Numbered from the stretch's first letter, positions 34,610-43,036 are shown. The stretch: DNA of 64,000 nucleotides from Sanguibacter inulinus (GCF_013415325.1 NZ_JACBYE010000014.1:1-64000); one strand, 5' to 3'. Notes: generated by a model not told the origin, from the sequence alone. Numbers and translations: made by a program.

Positions 34610-35428
34610 TCAGTCGGCGTGGCCCCCGGTGCGCACGGCCTCGACCTGGGCTGCGCGGGCGGCCCAACGGTCACCCGAGCGCGTCACCTCGAGCGGCAGA
34701 CCGAAGGCCTCGCTCAGGTGCTCGTCGGTGAGGACCTCGTCGATCGGCCCGGCGATGTGCACGCCGCCGTCACGCATGAGCATGACGTGGGTGAAGCCCG
34801 GCGGGATCTCTTCGACGTGGTGCGTGACGAGCACGAGGACGGGTGACTGCGGGTACGCGGCGAGCTCGGACAGCGCGCCGACGAGCTCTTCGCGGCCGCC
34901 GAGGTCGAGTCCGGCGGCCGGCTCGTCGAGGAGCAGCAGCTCGGGGTCGGTCATGAGCGCGCGGGCGATCTGCACACGCTTGCGCTCGCCCTCGCTCAGC
35001 GTGCCGAAGCGGCGGTCGGCGAGGTGGTCGACGCCGAACACGGCGAGCAGGTCGCCCGCCCGCGCCACGTCGAGGTCTTCGTAGGACTCGCGCCAGCGGC
35101 CGGTCACGGCGTAGGCGGCGGTGAGGACGACGTCGGAGACGGTCTCGGAGGCGGGGATGCGGTCGGCGAGCGCTGCGCTGGCCAGGCCGATGCGCGGGCG
35201 GAGCTCGAAGACGTCGACCTTGCCGAGCTGGGTGTCGAGGATCTTGGCGACACCCTTCGTCGGGTGCATGCGCGCAGAGGCGATCTGCAGGAGGGTCGTC
35301 TTCCCGGCTCCGTTGCGGCCGAGGATCACCCACCGTTCGCCTTCGGCGATCTGCCACGACACGTCGTCGAGGATGTTCTTCTCACCGCGGCGGACAGAGA
35401 CGTTCTCGAGGTCAAGCACCCAGGTCAT
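34610..35428 (-). CDS. stand-alone ABC transporter ATP-binding protein
   Basis: This 272-residue single ABC domain belongs to the ModF/YlmA-like branch, with Walker A GRNGAGKTT (residues about 34-42), ETVSDVVLTAAYAVTGRWRESYEDLDV, signature LSEGERKRV and Walker B LLLLDEPAAGLDL. No membrane partner is encoded nearby, as is usual for this branch, so its partner or non-transport role is unknown. The ATG at 35428 is preferred over the in-frame ATG at 35449 because a -10-like TAGGGT ends 8 nt upstream of it and the family normally begins close to VLDLENVSVRRG. Confidence 0.88.
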   Translation of the reverse strand: MTWVLDLENVSVRRGEKNILDDVSWQIAEGERWVILGRNGAGKTTLLQIASARMHPTKGVAKILDTQLGKVDVFELRPRIGLASAALADRIPASETVSDVVLTAAYAVTGRWRESYEDLDVARAGDLLAVFGVDHLADRRFGTLSEGERKRVQIARALMTDPELLLLDEPAAGLDLGGREELVGALSELAAYPQSPVLVLVTHHVEEIPPGFTHVMLMRDGGVHIAGPIDEVLTDEHLSEAFGLPLEVTRSGDRWAARAAQVEAVRTGGHAD

Positions 35429-35436
35429 GGTCACCG

Positions 35437-35442
35437 ACCCTA
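35437..35442 (-). promoter_or_regulatory. -10 element of a probable leaderless transcript
   Basis: TAGGGT on the minus strand lies 8 nt before the ATG at 35428. Confidence 0.35.
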
Positions 35443-35498
35443 TCCGCATCCGGTGACAGTCGCCGACCGTGGCACGCCACGTCTGGCTGTGAGCGGCG

Positions 35499-35504
35499 TA
35501 GTTT
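35499..35504 (+). promoter_or_regulatory. -10 element of a probable leaderless transcript
   Basis: TAGTTT lies 7 nt before the GTG at 35512. It includes the alternative TTG start at 35503, which makes that start unlikely. Confidence 0.45.
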
Positions 35505-35511
35505 GGTCGTC

Positions 35512-36381
35512 GTGACTTCGCTCTCTCCGCGCTCGTCGGCGCGTCCAGACCCGGGGGCGATCGTGCCCCGATCCGCTTCGCTCGCCCTGTGGCTGTGGGC
35601 CGTCTCGTCGACCGAGGAGGCCGCCGCGGCGGCCCGCACCGTCGTCGACGACGACGAGCCGCACCAGCTCGCCGGCGACGTGCCGGCTGGGCTCGACACC
35701 CCGACGGTGGGCAGCCTGTTCACGGCCTGGGCCGGACGTGTGCGCTCGGTCGCCGCTGTGTTCCCCGGCCCGGGCGACGCGATGGGCGTGCCCGCCCCGG
35801 TGAGCGCCCGGGCCGTGGACGCCGAGGAGTGCGTCCTGGTGACCGTCGCGGCGGACGCCGCGCCCGCTCCCCTGGTCCCCGCTGGGCCCGACGCCCCCGA
35901 GGTCCTCGAGCACTGGGCATTCGCTCCCGAGGTCGAGAGGTTCGGGTCGGACCTCGAGCCCGGTCACCTCGTCACGTGGCACGGGGTCCGGGTCGATCCG
36001 TGGGAGCTGCGGACCGTCGGCGCCGTGGGGACGCTCGACGACGCGCAGCGCCAGCTCCGCCTGGGCCTGCGGGAGGCGACCGAGGCACTCATGGAGCTCG
36101 ACGTGTCGAGGTGGCGCGAAGACGCTGCCGGGATCATCGCGTCGTTGCGGGAGCCCGTCGACCTGCGGTCGGTCCTGCCGCGCGGGGTGGACGCGCGGCG
36201 CGCCGAGGTGTTCCAGTCGGCGGCCCGCCTGCGGGCCATCGTCGACCTCGCGACGATGGACGACGGCGGTGCAGTGAACCTGTGGCAGGCCGACCAGCGG
36301 TCGACAGCCCTGCGCGAGGTCGACAGGGCGGCCCGCCGCGCGATGTCGGCGGCGACGCTGCACGTCCCCGCCGACGACTGA
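35512..36381 (+). CDS. conserved actinobacterial protein of unknown function
   Basis: This 289-residue soluble protein has no signal peptide or membrane segment and no motif I recognise. It has an acidic, Ala-rich N-terminal half with LALWLWAVSSTEEAAAAARTVV, a central beta-like region (HLVTWHGVRVDPWELRTVGAVGTLDDAQRQLRLGLREAT), and a helical C-terminal half (RAEVFQSAARLRAIVDLATMDDGGAVNLWQADQRSTALREVDRAARRAM). The codon pattern and G+C-rich third positions show it is coding. It lies divergent from a stand-alone ABC ATPase and convergent with glgA, with only 12 bp between stops. Confidence 0.75.
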   Translation: MTSLSPRSSARPDPGAIVPRSASLALWLWAVSSTEEAAAAARTVVDDDEPHQLAGDVPAGLDTPTVGSLFTAWAGRVRSVAAVFPGPGDAMGVPAPVSARAVDAEECVLVTVAADAAPAPLVPAGPDAPEVLEHWAFAPEVERFGSDLEPGHLVTWHGVRVDPWELRTVGAVGTLDDAQRQLRLGLREATEALMELDVSRWREDAAGIIASLREPVDLRSVLPRGVDARRAEVFQSAARLRAIVDLATMDDGGAVNLWQADQRSTALREVDRAARRAMSAATLHVPADD

Positions 36382-36393
36382 CTCTGCTCGCGC

Positions 36394-37623
36394 CTAGCGC
36401 GCCGCCCACTGCTCGAGGACGGTCTCGTAGACCGCGAGGGTGCGGTCGGCGATCGCGTCCCACGCGAAGTGGTCTTCGACCCGGCGGCGGGCGGCGACAC
36501 CCATCGCCGCGGCACGCTCGGGGTCGGTCACCACGTCGGTGAGCGCCCGGGCGAGGTCGCTGACGAAGGTCTCCGGGTCTGTCGGCGTCCCGGTGCCGTC
36601 CTGCACCTGGTCGATCGGCACGAGCAGCCCGGTGACGCCGTCGTCGACGACCTCGGGGATGCCGCCCGTCGCGCTGCCGACGACAGGGAGCCCGACGGCC
36701 ATCGCCTCGAGGTTCACGATGCCCAGCGGCTCGTAGACCGACGGGCAGACGAAGACCGTCGACGCCGCGAGCACCGCGACGAGGTCGGGGCGCGAGAGCA
36801 TCTCCTCGATCCAGACCACCCCGCTGCGCCGCGTCGAGAGCTCGGCGACGGCCGAGGACACCTCTTCGGCGATCTCGGGCGTGTCGGGCGCACCGGCGCA
36901 GAGGATCAGCTGGACGTCCTCCGGGAGACGCGCGGCAGCCTGCAGCAGGTACGGCAGGCCCTTCTGGCGGGTGATCCGGCCGACGAACACCACGGCAGGC
37001 CTGTCGGGGTCGATGCCGAGCGCACGGACGACAGAGTCGGCACGGACCGCCTCGTCACCCGTGGGTCGGACCCATCCGTCGAGGTCGATGCCGTTGTGCA
37101 CCACGTGCACCTTGGCGGGGTCGACGTCCGGGTAGGAGCGCAAGATGTCCTCGCGCATCCCGGCGCTCACCGCGATGATGCCCGCGGCGCCCTCGTACGC
37201 GGTCTTCTCGGCCCAGCCGGAGAGCGCGTAGCCCCCGCCGAGCTGCTCGGCCTTCCACGGGCGCAACGGCTCGAGGGAGTGTGCGGAGAGCACGTGCGGC
37301 ACCCCGTGCAGCAGACCGGCGAGGTGCCCGGCGAGGTTCGCGTACCAGGTGTGGGAGTGCACGAGATCGGCTCCGGCGACGTCGCCAGCCATCGCGAGGT
37401 CCACGCCGAAGGTGGCCAGGGCTGGGTTGACGTCGTCCAGGCCGCCGGGGACGCCGTAGCCGGTCACTCCTTCCGGGGTGTCAGGGGCGGTCCGGGGACC
37501 GTCGAAGCAGCGGACGCGCACGTCGACGCGGCTGCGCAGCACGGCCGACAGCTCGGCGACGTGAACACCAGCCCCGCCATAGACGAACGGAGGGTACTCA
37601 CGGGTCAACAGGTCGATTCTCAC
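36394..37623 (-). CDS. glgA: glycogen synthase / alpha-maltose-1-phosphate synthase (GT4)
   Basis: This 409-residue GT4 glycosyltransferase is of the actinobacterial type that M. tuberculosis GlgM (Rv1212c) represents. It uses ADP-glucose, either to extend glycogen or to make maltose-1-phosphate for the GlgE pathway. Motifs are REYPPFVYGGAGVHV (donor-side glycine loop), VHSHTWYANLAGHLAG, FVGRITRQKGLPYLLQA, and the EX7E-like VYEPLGIVNLEAMAVGLPVV. The GTG at 37623 is chosen because TACCGT lies 7 nt upstream; GTG 37632 is the longer alternative. It diverges from glgC, which makes its substrate. GlgA and GlgM activity cannot be separated here. Confidence 0.92.
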   Translation of the reverse strand: MRIDLLTREYPPFVYGGAGVHVAELSAVLRSRVDVRVRCFDGPRTAPDTPEGVTGYGVPGGLDDVNPALATFGVDLAMAGDVAGADLVHSHTWYANLAGHLAGLLHGVPHVLSAHSLEPLRPWKAEQLGGGYALSGWAEKTAYEGAAGIIAVSAGMREDILRSYPDVDPAKVHVVHNGIDLDGWVRPTGDEAVRADSVVRALGIDPDRPAVVFVGRITRQKGLPYLLQAAARLPEDVQLILCAGAPDTPEIAEEVSSAVAELSTRRSGVVWIEEMLSRPDLVAVLAASTVFVCPSVYEPLGIVNLEAMAVGLPVVGSATGGIPEVVDDGVTGLLVPIDQVQDGTGTPTDPETFVSDLARALTDVVTDPERAAAMGVAARRRVEDHFAWDAIADRTLAVYETVLEQWAAR

Positions 37624-37630
37624 GGTCGAC

Positions 37631-37636
37631 ACGGTA
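37631..37636 (-). promoter_or_regulatory. -10 element of glgA, probable leaderless transcript
   Basis: TACCGT on the minus strand lies 7 nt before the GTG at 37623 in the short gap shared with glgC. Confidence 0.45.
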
Positions 37637-37669
37637 GCGCTTCTGGGTGCATCTGGGGGCGCACGGCTC

Positions 37670-37675
37670 TAAGGT
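37670..37675 (+). promoter_or_regulatory. -10 element of glgC, probable leaderless transcript
   Basis: TAAGGT lies 6 nt before the glgC ATG. With the glgA -10 it leaves only about 33 bp between two divergent -10 elements, so the -35 regions overlap. Confidence 0.5.
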
Positions 37676-37681
37676 CATGGC

Positions 37682-38920
37682 ATGGCAGCCCCTAAAGTTC
37701 TCGCGATCGTCCTGGCCGGCGGCGAAGGCAACCGACTCAAGCCGCTGACGGCGCACCGCGCCAAGCCAGCTGTCCCCTTCGGCGGGATCTACAGGCTGGT
37801 CGACTTCGCGCTCTCGAACCTCGTCAACTCGCACTACCTGCACATCGTCGTGCTCACGCAGTACAAGTCCCACAGCCTGGACCGTCACATCTCCAAGACG
37901 TGGCGGATGTCAGCGCTGCTGGGCAACTACGTCGCACCCGTCCCCGCGCAGCAGCGTGTGGGCAAGCACTGGTACCTCGGCTCCGCCGACGCGATCTACC
38001 AGTGCCTCAACATCATCGAGGACGAGCGTCCTGACATCGTCGTCGTGGTCGGAGCAGACCACGTGTACCGCATGGACTTCTCCCAGATGGTGGACGCGCA
38101 CATCGCCTCGGGCGCCGAGCTCACGGTCGCCGGCATCCGCCAGCCGATCGCCCTCGCGACCGAGTTCGGCGTGATCGACACCGACCCCGCCTCCCCCGAC
38201 AAGATCCGCGCCTTCCTCGAGAAGCCGACCGACCCGGTCGGTCTCGCCGACTCCCCCGGTGAGATCCTCGCGTCGATGGGCAACTACGTCGTCAACGCCG
38301 ACGCCCTCGTCGAGGCCGTGACCAAGGACGCCGACAACCTCGAGTCGCGCCACGACATGGGCGGCGACATCGTCCCGTACTTCGTCGACCGCGGGACCGC
38401 GGGCGTCTACGACTTCATCCGCAACGACGTGCCCGGCTCGACCGACCGCGACCGCGACTACTGGCGCGACGTCGGGACCATCGAGTCCTACTACGAGGCC
38501 AACAAAGACCTCATCGCGGTCACCCCGGTGTTCAACCTGTACAACCACGAGTGGCCGCTGCACACGGGCTACGTCGGGCTTCCGCCCGCCAAGTTCGTCC
38601 ACGCCGGTGCTGGTCGTCTCGGCCACGCAGCCGACTCGATCGTCTCCCCTGGTGTGCTCATCTCCGGGGCGACCGTCGTCGGCTCAGTGCTCTCCCCCGG
38701 TGTCCACCTGCACTCCTGGGCCGCCGTGTCGGACAGCGTCCTGCTCGACGACGTCCAGGTGCACAGGCACGCACAGGTCCACCGCGCGATCGTCGACAAG
38801 AACGTCATCATCAAGGAGCGCGCCCGCGTCGGCCTCAACGCCGAGGAGGACCGCGCCCGCGGCTTCACCGTGACCGACTCCGGCATCACCGTGGTCCCGA
38901 AGGGGTCGATCGTCGAGTAG
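37682..38920 (+). CDS. glgC: glucose-1-phosphate adenylyltransferase
   Basis: This 412-residue enzyme makes ADP-glucose from glucose-1-phosphate and ATP, the committed step of glycogen synthesis. The N-terminal nucleotidyltransferase domain has [37 protein letters not shown]-type sequence (glycine-rich ATP loop and regulatory site), GSADAIYQ and [12 protein letters not shown]. Residues about 300-412 form a left-handed beta helix ([36 protein letters not shown]). The length is normal for the family. It diverges from glgA; a strong hairpin lies 54 bp after the stop. Confidence 0.97.
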   Translation: MAAPKVLAIVLAGGEGNRLKPLTAHRAKPAVPFGGIYRLVDFALSNLVNSHYLHIVVLTQYKSHSLDRHISKTWRMSALLGNYVAPVPAQQRVGKHWYLGSADAIYQCLNIIEDERPDIVVVVGADHVYRMDFSQMVDAHIASGAELTVAGIRQPIALATEFGVIDTDPASPDKIRAFLEKPTDPVGLADSPGEILASMGNYVVNADALVEAVTKDADNLESRHDMGGDIVPYFVDRGTAGVYDFIRNDVPGSTDRDRDYWRDVGTIESYYEANKDLIAVTPVFNLYNHEWPLHTGYVGLPPAKFVHAGAGRLGHAADSIVSPGVLISGATVVGSVLSPGVHLHSWAAVSDSVLLDDVQVHRHAQVHRAIVDKNVIIKERARVGLNAEEDRARGFTVTDSGITVVPKGSIVE

Positions 38921-38973
38921 GCGACTGCCTCCCCGAGAGCGCCTCGCCTCGGCTCGTCCCGAGCCCGGCACCT

Positions 38974-39006
38974 GAGAGCCGCGTCCGCTGTGCGGGCGCG
39001 GCTCTC
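38974..39006 (+). terminator. hairpin terminator after glgC
   Basis: GAGAGCCGCGTCCGC, 3 nt, GCGGGCGCGGCTCTC pairs over 15 bp with one G-U wobble, 54 bp after the glgC stop. Confidence 0.7.
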
Positions 39007-39066
39007 GTGCGTCGTGGGAGGGGAAGCCTCACGACAGATCCCGTACAACTAGTGAAAACTCGCGAG

Positions 39067-39095
39067 TTGACCCAAAACATTGATAAACCGACAAT
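39067..39095 (+). promoter_or_regulatory. near-consensus sigma-70 promoter
   Basis: TTGACC (39067-39072), a 17-bp spacer, and GACAAT (39090-39095) lie in an A+T-rich island (about 39045-39105) that stands out from the surrounding sequence. It points at the C39-like peptidase gene 35 bp downstream and is the closest match to the housekeeping consensus that I saw in the window. Confidence 0.65.
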
Positions 39096-39130
39096 GGTCT
39101 GATGTGGACCACGACCCGACCTAGGCTCCG

Positions 39131-39691
39131 ATGATCGACGACGGAACACCCCTCCCGATGGCCTCCCTCGTGCGCAGGTGCCAGCATCCTGACGAGTACA
39201 CCGACGACGAAGTCCATGCGGCCTTCCCCGGCCACGACAGGACAGAGCTTGGCGACACCCTGTGCGGGGTCGCATGCGTCCACATGATCACGAGGTTCGT
39301 CCGAGGTGCCGCCCCCGACTACCTCGGCCTGGTCAGGGCGGGCGTGGACGCCGGTGCGCTCAGCGAGCGCGGCTGGATCCACTCCGGGCTAGCCGAGATG
39401 CTCACCGCACTGGGCGTGCCTGCACACCCGACGGGGTCCCACAGCCGAGACCAGCTGGTCGAGGCCTGCGAGCGCGGGCTCCCGTCGATCGTCTCGTGCA
39501 GCATCACCTTCCCTGAAGACGGGAGCCGCGGCGGTCACCTCGTCGTGCTCCTCGGCGAGAGGCAGTCTGCCTCCGGGGCCCGAACTGTCTTCGCCGACCC
39601 GTCCCGCTGGGGTGCGACGCACCGCAGCGTCGAGAGCCGGCGGTTCTGGTCCAGCTGGTCCGGGCGGGCTGTCGTCCTCGACGCAGCCTGA
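39131..39691 (+). CDS. C39-like cysteine peptidase family protein
   Basis: This 186-residue protein shows the Cys-His-Asp layout of the peptidase C39-like family: GDTLCGVACVHMITRFV (Cys45), SRGGHLVVLLGE with the histidine near residue 137, and FADPSRWG giving the Asp. ACLAM-type ACVHM after the catalytic Cys is typical. There is no signal peptide, membrane helix or ABC domain, so it is not a bacteriocin-exporting C39 transporter but a free-standing domain. Its substrate is unknown; such proteins can cleave leader peptides or crosslinks. An ATG at 39158 is an alternative start. It stands alone behind an unusually strong promoter. Confidence 0.7.
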   Translation: MIDDGTPLPMASLVRRCQHPDEYTDDEVHAAFPGHDRTELGDTLCGVACVHMITRFVRGAAPDYLGLVRAGVDAGALSERGWIHSGLAEMLTALGVPAHPTGSHSRDQLVEACERGLPSIVSCSITFPEDGSRGGHLVVLLGERQSASGARTVFADPSRWGATHRSVESRRFWSSWSGRAVVLDAA

Positions 39692-39744
39692 CGATGAATT
39701 CGTCCGCTGGCCGGGCGCGGCCTTCTGCGTCGTGAGGCTGCGCC

Positions 39745-39750
39745 TAGGCT
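39745..39750 (+). promoter_or_regulatory. -10 element of serB, probable leaderless transcript
   Basis: TAGGCT lies 6 nt before the serB GTG. Confidence 0.45.
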
Positions 39751-39756
39751 TGCCCG

Positions 39757-40473
39757 GTGACCGAGACGCCAGCACCTGACGCCCAGCCCGCTGTCCCCGC
39801 CGCCACGGCAGCCACCCAGCCCGAGGGTGCCGGCACGGGCCCCCGCCGCCTCGTCGTCATGGACGTCGACTCGACGCTCATCACCCAGGAGGTCATCGAG
39901 CTCATCGCTGCGCACGCGGGCACGCAGGCCCAGGTCGCCGCGGTGACCGAGCGCGCGATGCGGGGCGAGCTGGACTTCGCGGAGTCGCTGCGCGAGCGTG
40001 TCGCGACCCTCGCCGGGGTTCCGGTGTCGGCCCTCGACGAGGTGCGCCGACGCACCACCTTCACGCCTGGTGCCCGCGAGCTGGTCGACGAGTGCCACCG
40101 GCGGGGCTGGGTCGTGGCGCTCGTGTCGGGCGGCTTCACCGAGGTCGTCGCGCCGCTCGCCGCGGAGCTCGGCATCACGCGCTTCCGGGCGAACCACCTC
40201 GAGGTGACGGACGGTGTGCTCACCGGCCGGACCACCGGCCAGGTGGTCGACCGTGCGTACAAGGCGCAGACGCTCCGCGAGCTCGCCGCGGAGGAGGGCA
40301 TCGCGATCGAAGACACCGTGGCGATCGGTGACGGCGCCAACGACCTCGACATGATCGGTGCGGCCGGGATCGGCATCGCCTTCGCGGCCAAGCCTGTCGT
40401 GCGGGAGCAGGCACCGCACTCGGTCGACGGTCCCCGCCTGGACGCCGTGCTGGAGATCATCGACGCGGTCTGA
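39757..40473 (+). CDS. serB: phosphoserine phosphatase
   Basis: This 238-residue HAD-superfamily enzyme hydrolyses phosphoserine in the last step of serine synthesis. Motif I MDVDSTLITQE carries the nucleophile Asp, motif II is VALVSGGFTEVV, the conserved Lys lies in YKAQTLRE, and motif III is GDGANDLDMI. The cap has EAMRGELDF-like RAMRGELDFAESLRERVATLAG, diagnostic of SerB. A disordered Ala/Pro-rich N-terminal tail of about 30 residues precedes the domain. The start is GTG with a -10 hexamer 6 nt upstream. It converges with the SixA gene. Confidence 0.95.
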   Translation: MTETPAPDAQPAVPAATAATQPEGAGTGPRRLVVMDVDSTLITQEVIELIAAHAGTQAQVAAVTERAMRGELDFAESLRERVATLAGVPVSALDEVRRRTTFTPGARELVDECHRRGWVVALVSGGFTEVVAPLAAELGITRFRANHLEVTDGVLTGRTTGQVVDRAYKAQTLRELAAEEGIAIEDTVAIGDGANDLDMIGAAGIGIAFAAKPVVREQAPHSVDGPRLDAVLEIIDAV

Positions 40474-40579
40474 AGGCCGACACCGGTGGGAGACCGGACG
40501 AGCCGACCGCAGGACCTTCTCCTGTGCGGGCCGTCCGTCGCTGGCTCCCCGAGCACACGCGGGCTGCCCGCGTACCAGA

Positions 40580-40623
40580 CAGCCCCGGCGAGGCGCCGCG
40601 GGAGCGACGCCCGGCCGGGGCTG
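40580..40623. terminator. hairpin between convergent serB and SixA genes
   Basis: CAGCCCCGGC (40580-40589) and GCCGGGGCTG (40614-40623) pair perfectly over 10 bp round a 24-nt G+C-rich loop that can fold further. It sits in the 184-bp gap between two converging genes and could end both. Confidence 0.5.
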
Positions 40624-40657
40624 GCTCAGACCGTCAGACGGCCGGCACGAGAGACGT

Positions 40658-41188
40658 TCAGTCCTTCGGACGGACCAGCCGCAGCAGCGTGCTGGTCTTG
40701 CGACCCCACGCGTCCCACGGCTCGTCGGACTCCAGCACGGAGTACGAGGCTGTCGGGACCCCGACCTGCACCTGCCGCAGTGCTGCCGACTCCGAGCCGG
40801 GGCCGGCGAGGTGCTCGGCGACCGAAGACATGATCGGCTCGTGGCCCACCACGAGGACCGTACGGACCCGCTCGTCGACGGCTCCGACGAGGGCCAGCAC
40901 CTGCGCGACGTCCGCCGTGTAGAGGTCCGGCGTCACTGTCACGTCAGGCTCGACGTCACCGAGTCCGGGACGGACGAGGTCCCAGGTCTGGCGCGTGCGG
41001 ACGGCGTCCGAGCACAGCACGACCTCGGGAGCGATCTCGGCCTCCGCGAGGGAGCGCCCGACTGCGGACGCCTGCGACCGGCCCGAGAGGGCGAGGGAGC
41101 GCAGGACGTCCGGCACGGTGCCGCCAGGCTCCGCCTTCGCGTGGCGCAGCAGGACCAGACGGCGGACCGTGGGAGTGGACAAGGTCAC
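40658..41188 (-). CDS. SixA-like histidine phosphatase
   Basis: This 176-residue member of the histidine phosphatase superfamily shows LVLLRHAKAEPGG (RHG-type motif with the catalytic His), SDAVRTRQTWDLV and VLVVGHEPIMSSVAEHL, where the second catalytic His lies. SixA proteins remove phosphate from phosphohistidine on signalling proteins, but many actinobacterial members have unknown substrates. Its GTG overlaps the fabI stop by 4 bp, so it is translated with the fatty-acid synthesis genes fabG and fabI. That placement is unexplained but looks conserved in the order. Confidence 0.9.
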   Translation of the reverse strand: MTLSTPTVRRLVLLRHAKAEPGGTVPDVLRSLALSGRSQASAVGRSLAEAEIAPEVVLCSDAVRTRQTWDLVRPGLGDVEPDVTVTPDLYTADVAQVLALVGAVDERVRTVLVVGHEPIMSSVAEHLAGPGSESAALRQVQVGVPTASYSVLESDEPWDAWGRKTSTLLRLVRPKD

Positions 41189-41955
41189 AGACCCATCGCG
41201 TGCACGCCACCGTCGACGTGGACGATCTCACCGGTGGTCGCGGGGAACCAGTCGGAGAGCAGGGCGGCGACGGCGCGGGCCGTCGGCTCCGGGTTCGTCT
41301 GGTCCCAGCCGAGGGGGGCGCGCTCGGGCCAGCCGCCCTCCATCTTCTCGAACCCGGGGATGGACTTGGCCGCGGTGGTGCGGATCGGTCCTGCCGAGAC
41401 GAGGTTGACGCGGATGTTGTCTGCGCCGAGGTCGCGGGCGAGGTAGCGCGAGGTCGACTCGAAGGCCGCCTTCGCGACACCCATCCAGTCGTAGACCGGC
41501 CACGCGAAGCTGCCGTCGAAGGTCAGACCGACGATGGACCCGCCACCGTTGGTCATGAGGGGCTTCGCGGCGACGGCGAGGGACTTGAGCGAGAAGGCCG
41601 AGACCTCGAGGGCCGTCGCGACGTCCTTCCACTCTCCGCTGAGGAAGTTGCCGCCCATGACGGACTGCGGCGCGAAGCCGATCGAGTGGACGACCCCGTC
41701 GATGTGGTCGACGTGCTCACGCACGTTGGCCTCGAGCGCGGCGAGGTGCTCGTCGTCGGTGACGTCGAGCTCGACGACAGGCGCGGCCTCGGGGAGGCGC
41801 TTGGCGATCGCCTGGGTGAGGCGGAACTGGCGGCCGAAGGACGTCAGGACGACCTGCGCGCCTTCCTGCTGCGCGAGGCGCGCGACGTGGAACGCGATCG
41901 AGTGGTCCGTGAGGACGCCTGTGACGAGCAGCTTCTTACCTTCGAGCAGGCCCAT
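41185..41955 (-). CDS. fabI: enoyl-[acyl-carrier-protein] reductase (NADH)
   Basis: This 256-residue SDR-type enzyme does the last reduction of each fatty-acid elongation cycle; it is the orthologue of mycobacterial InhA, the isoniazid target. It begins LLEGKKLLVTGVLTDHSIAFHVA with the FabI nucleotide-binding pattern, then VVHSIGFAPQSVMGGNF, and the catalytic Tyr-x6-Lys in VYDWMGVAK. The ATG at 41955 follows a GGAACA ribosome-binding site; the open frame extends upstream over the end of fabG but without FabI features. fabG lies 70 bp upstream, as in the M. tuberculosis fabG1-inhA operon. Confidence 0.95.
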   Translation of the reverse strand: MGLLEGKKLLVTGVLTDHSIAFHVARLAQQEGAQVVLTSFGRQFRLTQAIAKRLPEAAPVVELDVTDDEHLAALEANVREHVDHIDGVVHSIGFAPQSVMGGNFLSGEWKDVATALEVSAFSLKSLAVAAKPLMTNGGGSIVGLTFDGSFAWPVYDWMGVAKAAFESTSRYLARDLGADNIRVNLVSAGPIRTTAAKSIPGFEKMEGGWPERAPLGWDQTNPEPTARAVAALLSDWFPATTGEIVHVDGGVHAMGL

Positions 41956-42025
41956 ATGCCTGTTCCTTCCGACGGAGGGGTGGTGCGAGGAGAGGGGTGC
42001 GAGGAGACGGACAGCCAGGCTCGGG

Positions 42026-42772
42026 TCAGTGACCCATGCCGAGGCCGCCGTCGACGGGGATGACGGCGCCGCTGATGTAGCCGGCGTCGGGTGAGGCGAG
42101 GAAGAACACAGCACCGGCGACCTCGGACGGCTCGGCGAAGCGGCCGGCCGGGATGGACGCCTTGTAGGCCTTCTGGCGCTCTTCGGGGAGCTCGGCGGTC
42201 ATCGCGGTGTTGATGAAGCCCGGGGCGACGACGTTCGCGGTGATGTTGCGCGAGCCGATCTCGCGGGTGATCGAGCGGGCCATGCCGACCAGCGCCGCCT
42301 TGGACGACGCGTAGTTGACCTGACCGGCGCCGCCGAAGAGGCCGATGACCGAGGAGACCAGGACGATGCGCCCTCGGCGCATCTTGATCATGCCCTTGGA
42401 CGCCCGGCGCACGCAGCGGAACGTCCCCGTGAGGTTGACGTCGACGACGCTCTCGAACTCCTCGTCGGTCATGCGCATGAGCAGCTGGTCGCGGGTGATG
42501 CCCGCGTTCGCCACGAGCACCTCGACGGGGCCGAGCTCGGCCTCGATGGCGGTGAAGGCAGCGTCGACTGCGGCCGTGTCGCTGATGTCCGCGACGGCTC
42601 CGAACACACCCTCGGGGAGGTCACCGCTGCGGTAGATGGTCGCCACGCGGTCGCCCTCGGCGACGAAGCGCTCCGCGATCGCGCGGCCGATGCCGCGGTT
42701 CGCACCGGTCACCAGGACCACCCGTGGCGTGTGTCCCGCCGTCTCAGCCGTCGCTGTCTCAGCCGCTGCCAC
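42026..42772 (-). CDS. fabG: 3-oxoacyl-[acyl-carrier-protein] reductase
   Basis: This 248-residue SDR reduces beta-ketoacyl-ACP with NADPH. It contains VLVTGANRGIGRAIAERF, NAGITRDQLLMRMTDEEFESVVDVNLTG (strongly FabG-like), the catalytic Ser and NYASSKAAL (Tyr-x3-Lys), and PGFINTAMTAELPEERQK. The GTG at 42772 is chosen because AGGAGG ends 4 nt before it; the frame is open for 38 more codons of low-complexity sequence that is probably not translated. It is the first gene of the fabG-fabI-SixA operon. Confidence 0.95.
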   Translation of the reverse strand: MAAAETATAETAGHTPRVVLVTGANRGIGRAIAERFVAEGDRVATIYRSGDLPEGVFGAVADISDTAAVDAAFTAIEAELGPVEVLVANAGITRDQLLMRMTDEEFESVVDVNLTGTFRCVRRASKGMIKMRRGRIVLVSSVIGLFGGAGQVNYASSKAALVGMARSITREIGSRNITANVVAPGFINTAMTAELPEERQKAYKASIPAGRFAEPSEVAGAVFFLASPDAGYISGAVIPVDGGLGMGH

Positions 42773-43036
42773 AGGTCCTCCTGGAGATCGTTCGTCTGGT
42801 GGGTCGTGCTGACCGGTCCGCGGGTGCGGTGAGCCGGTCTCTGGGCCCGCACGATGCGGACCCTGCGTCAGAACGGTAGCCGACACGAGGTCGCCCAGGC
42901 GCGCAGGAATCCTCAGGTCGGCGGGTCAGCACTAGTGGGAACCCTACAGAGTGTGGGGGTCCTGTGCTGGTCGGACACGGCTTCCACTGTGCGTCACCGA
43001 CAAAGATCGTGAGGGGCGTCACGAGCCCTCCGCGCG

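Noticed and set aside
39045-39105. A+T-rich island considered as an attachment site of an integrated element
   Set aside because: No integrase, tRNA gene or flanking direct repeat is seen; a good promoter explains the composition.
42773-42886. Longer N-terminus for FabG
   Set aside because: The extra codons give a Pro/Gly/Thr-rich stretch with no homology pattern, and AGGAGG sits 4 nt before the GTG at 42772.
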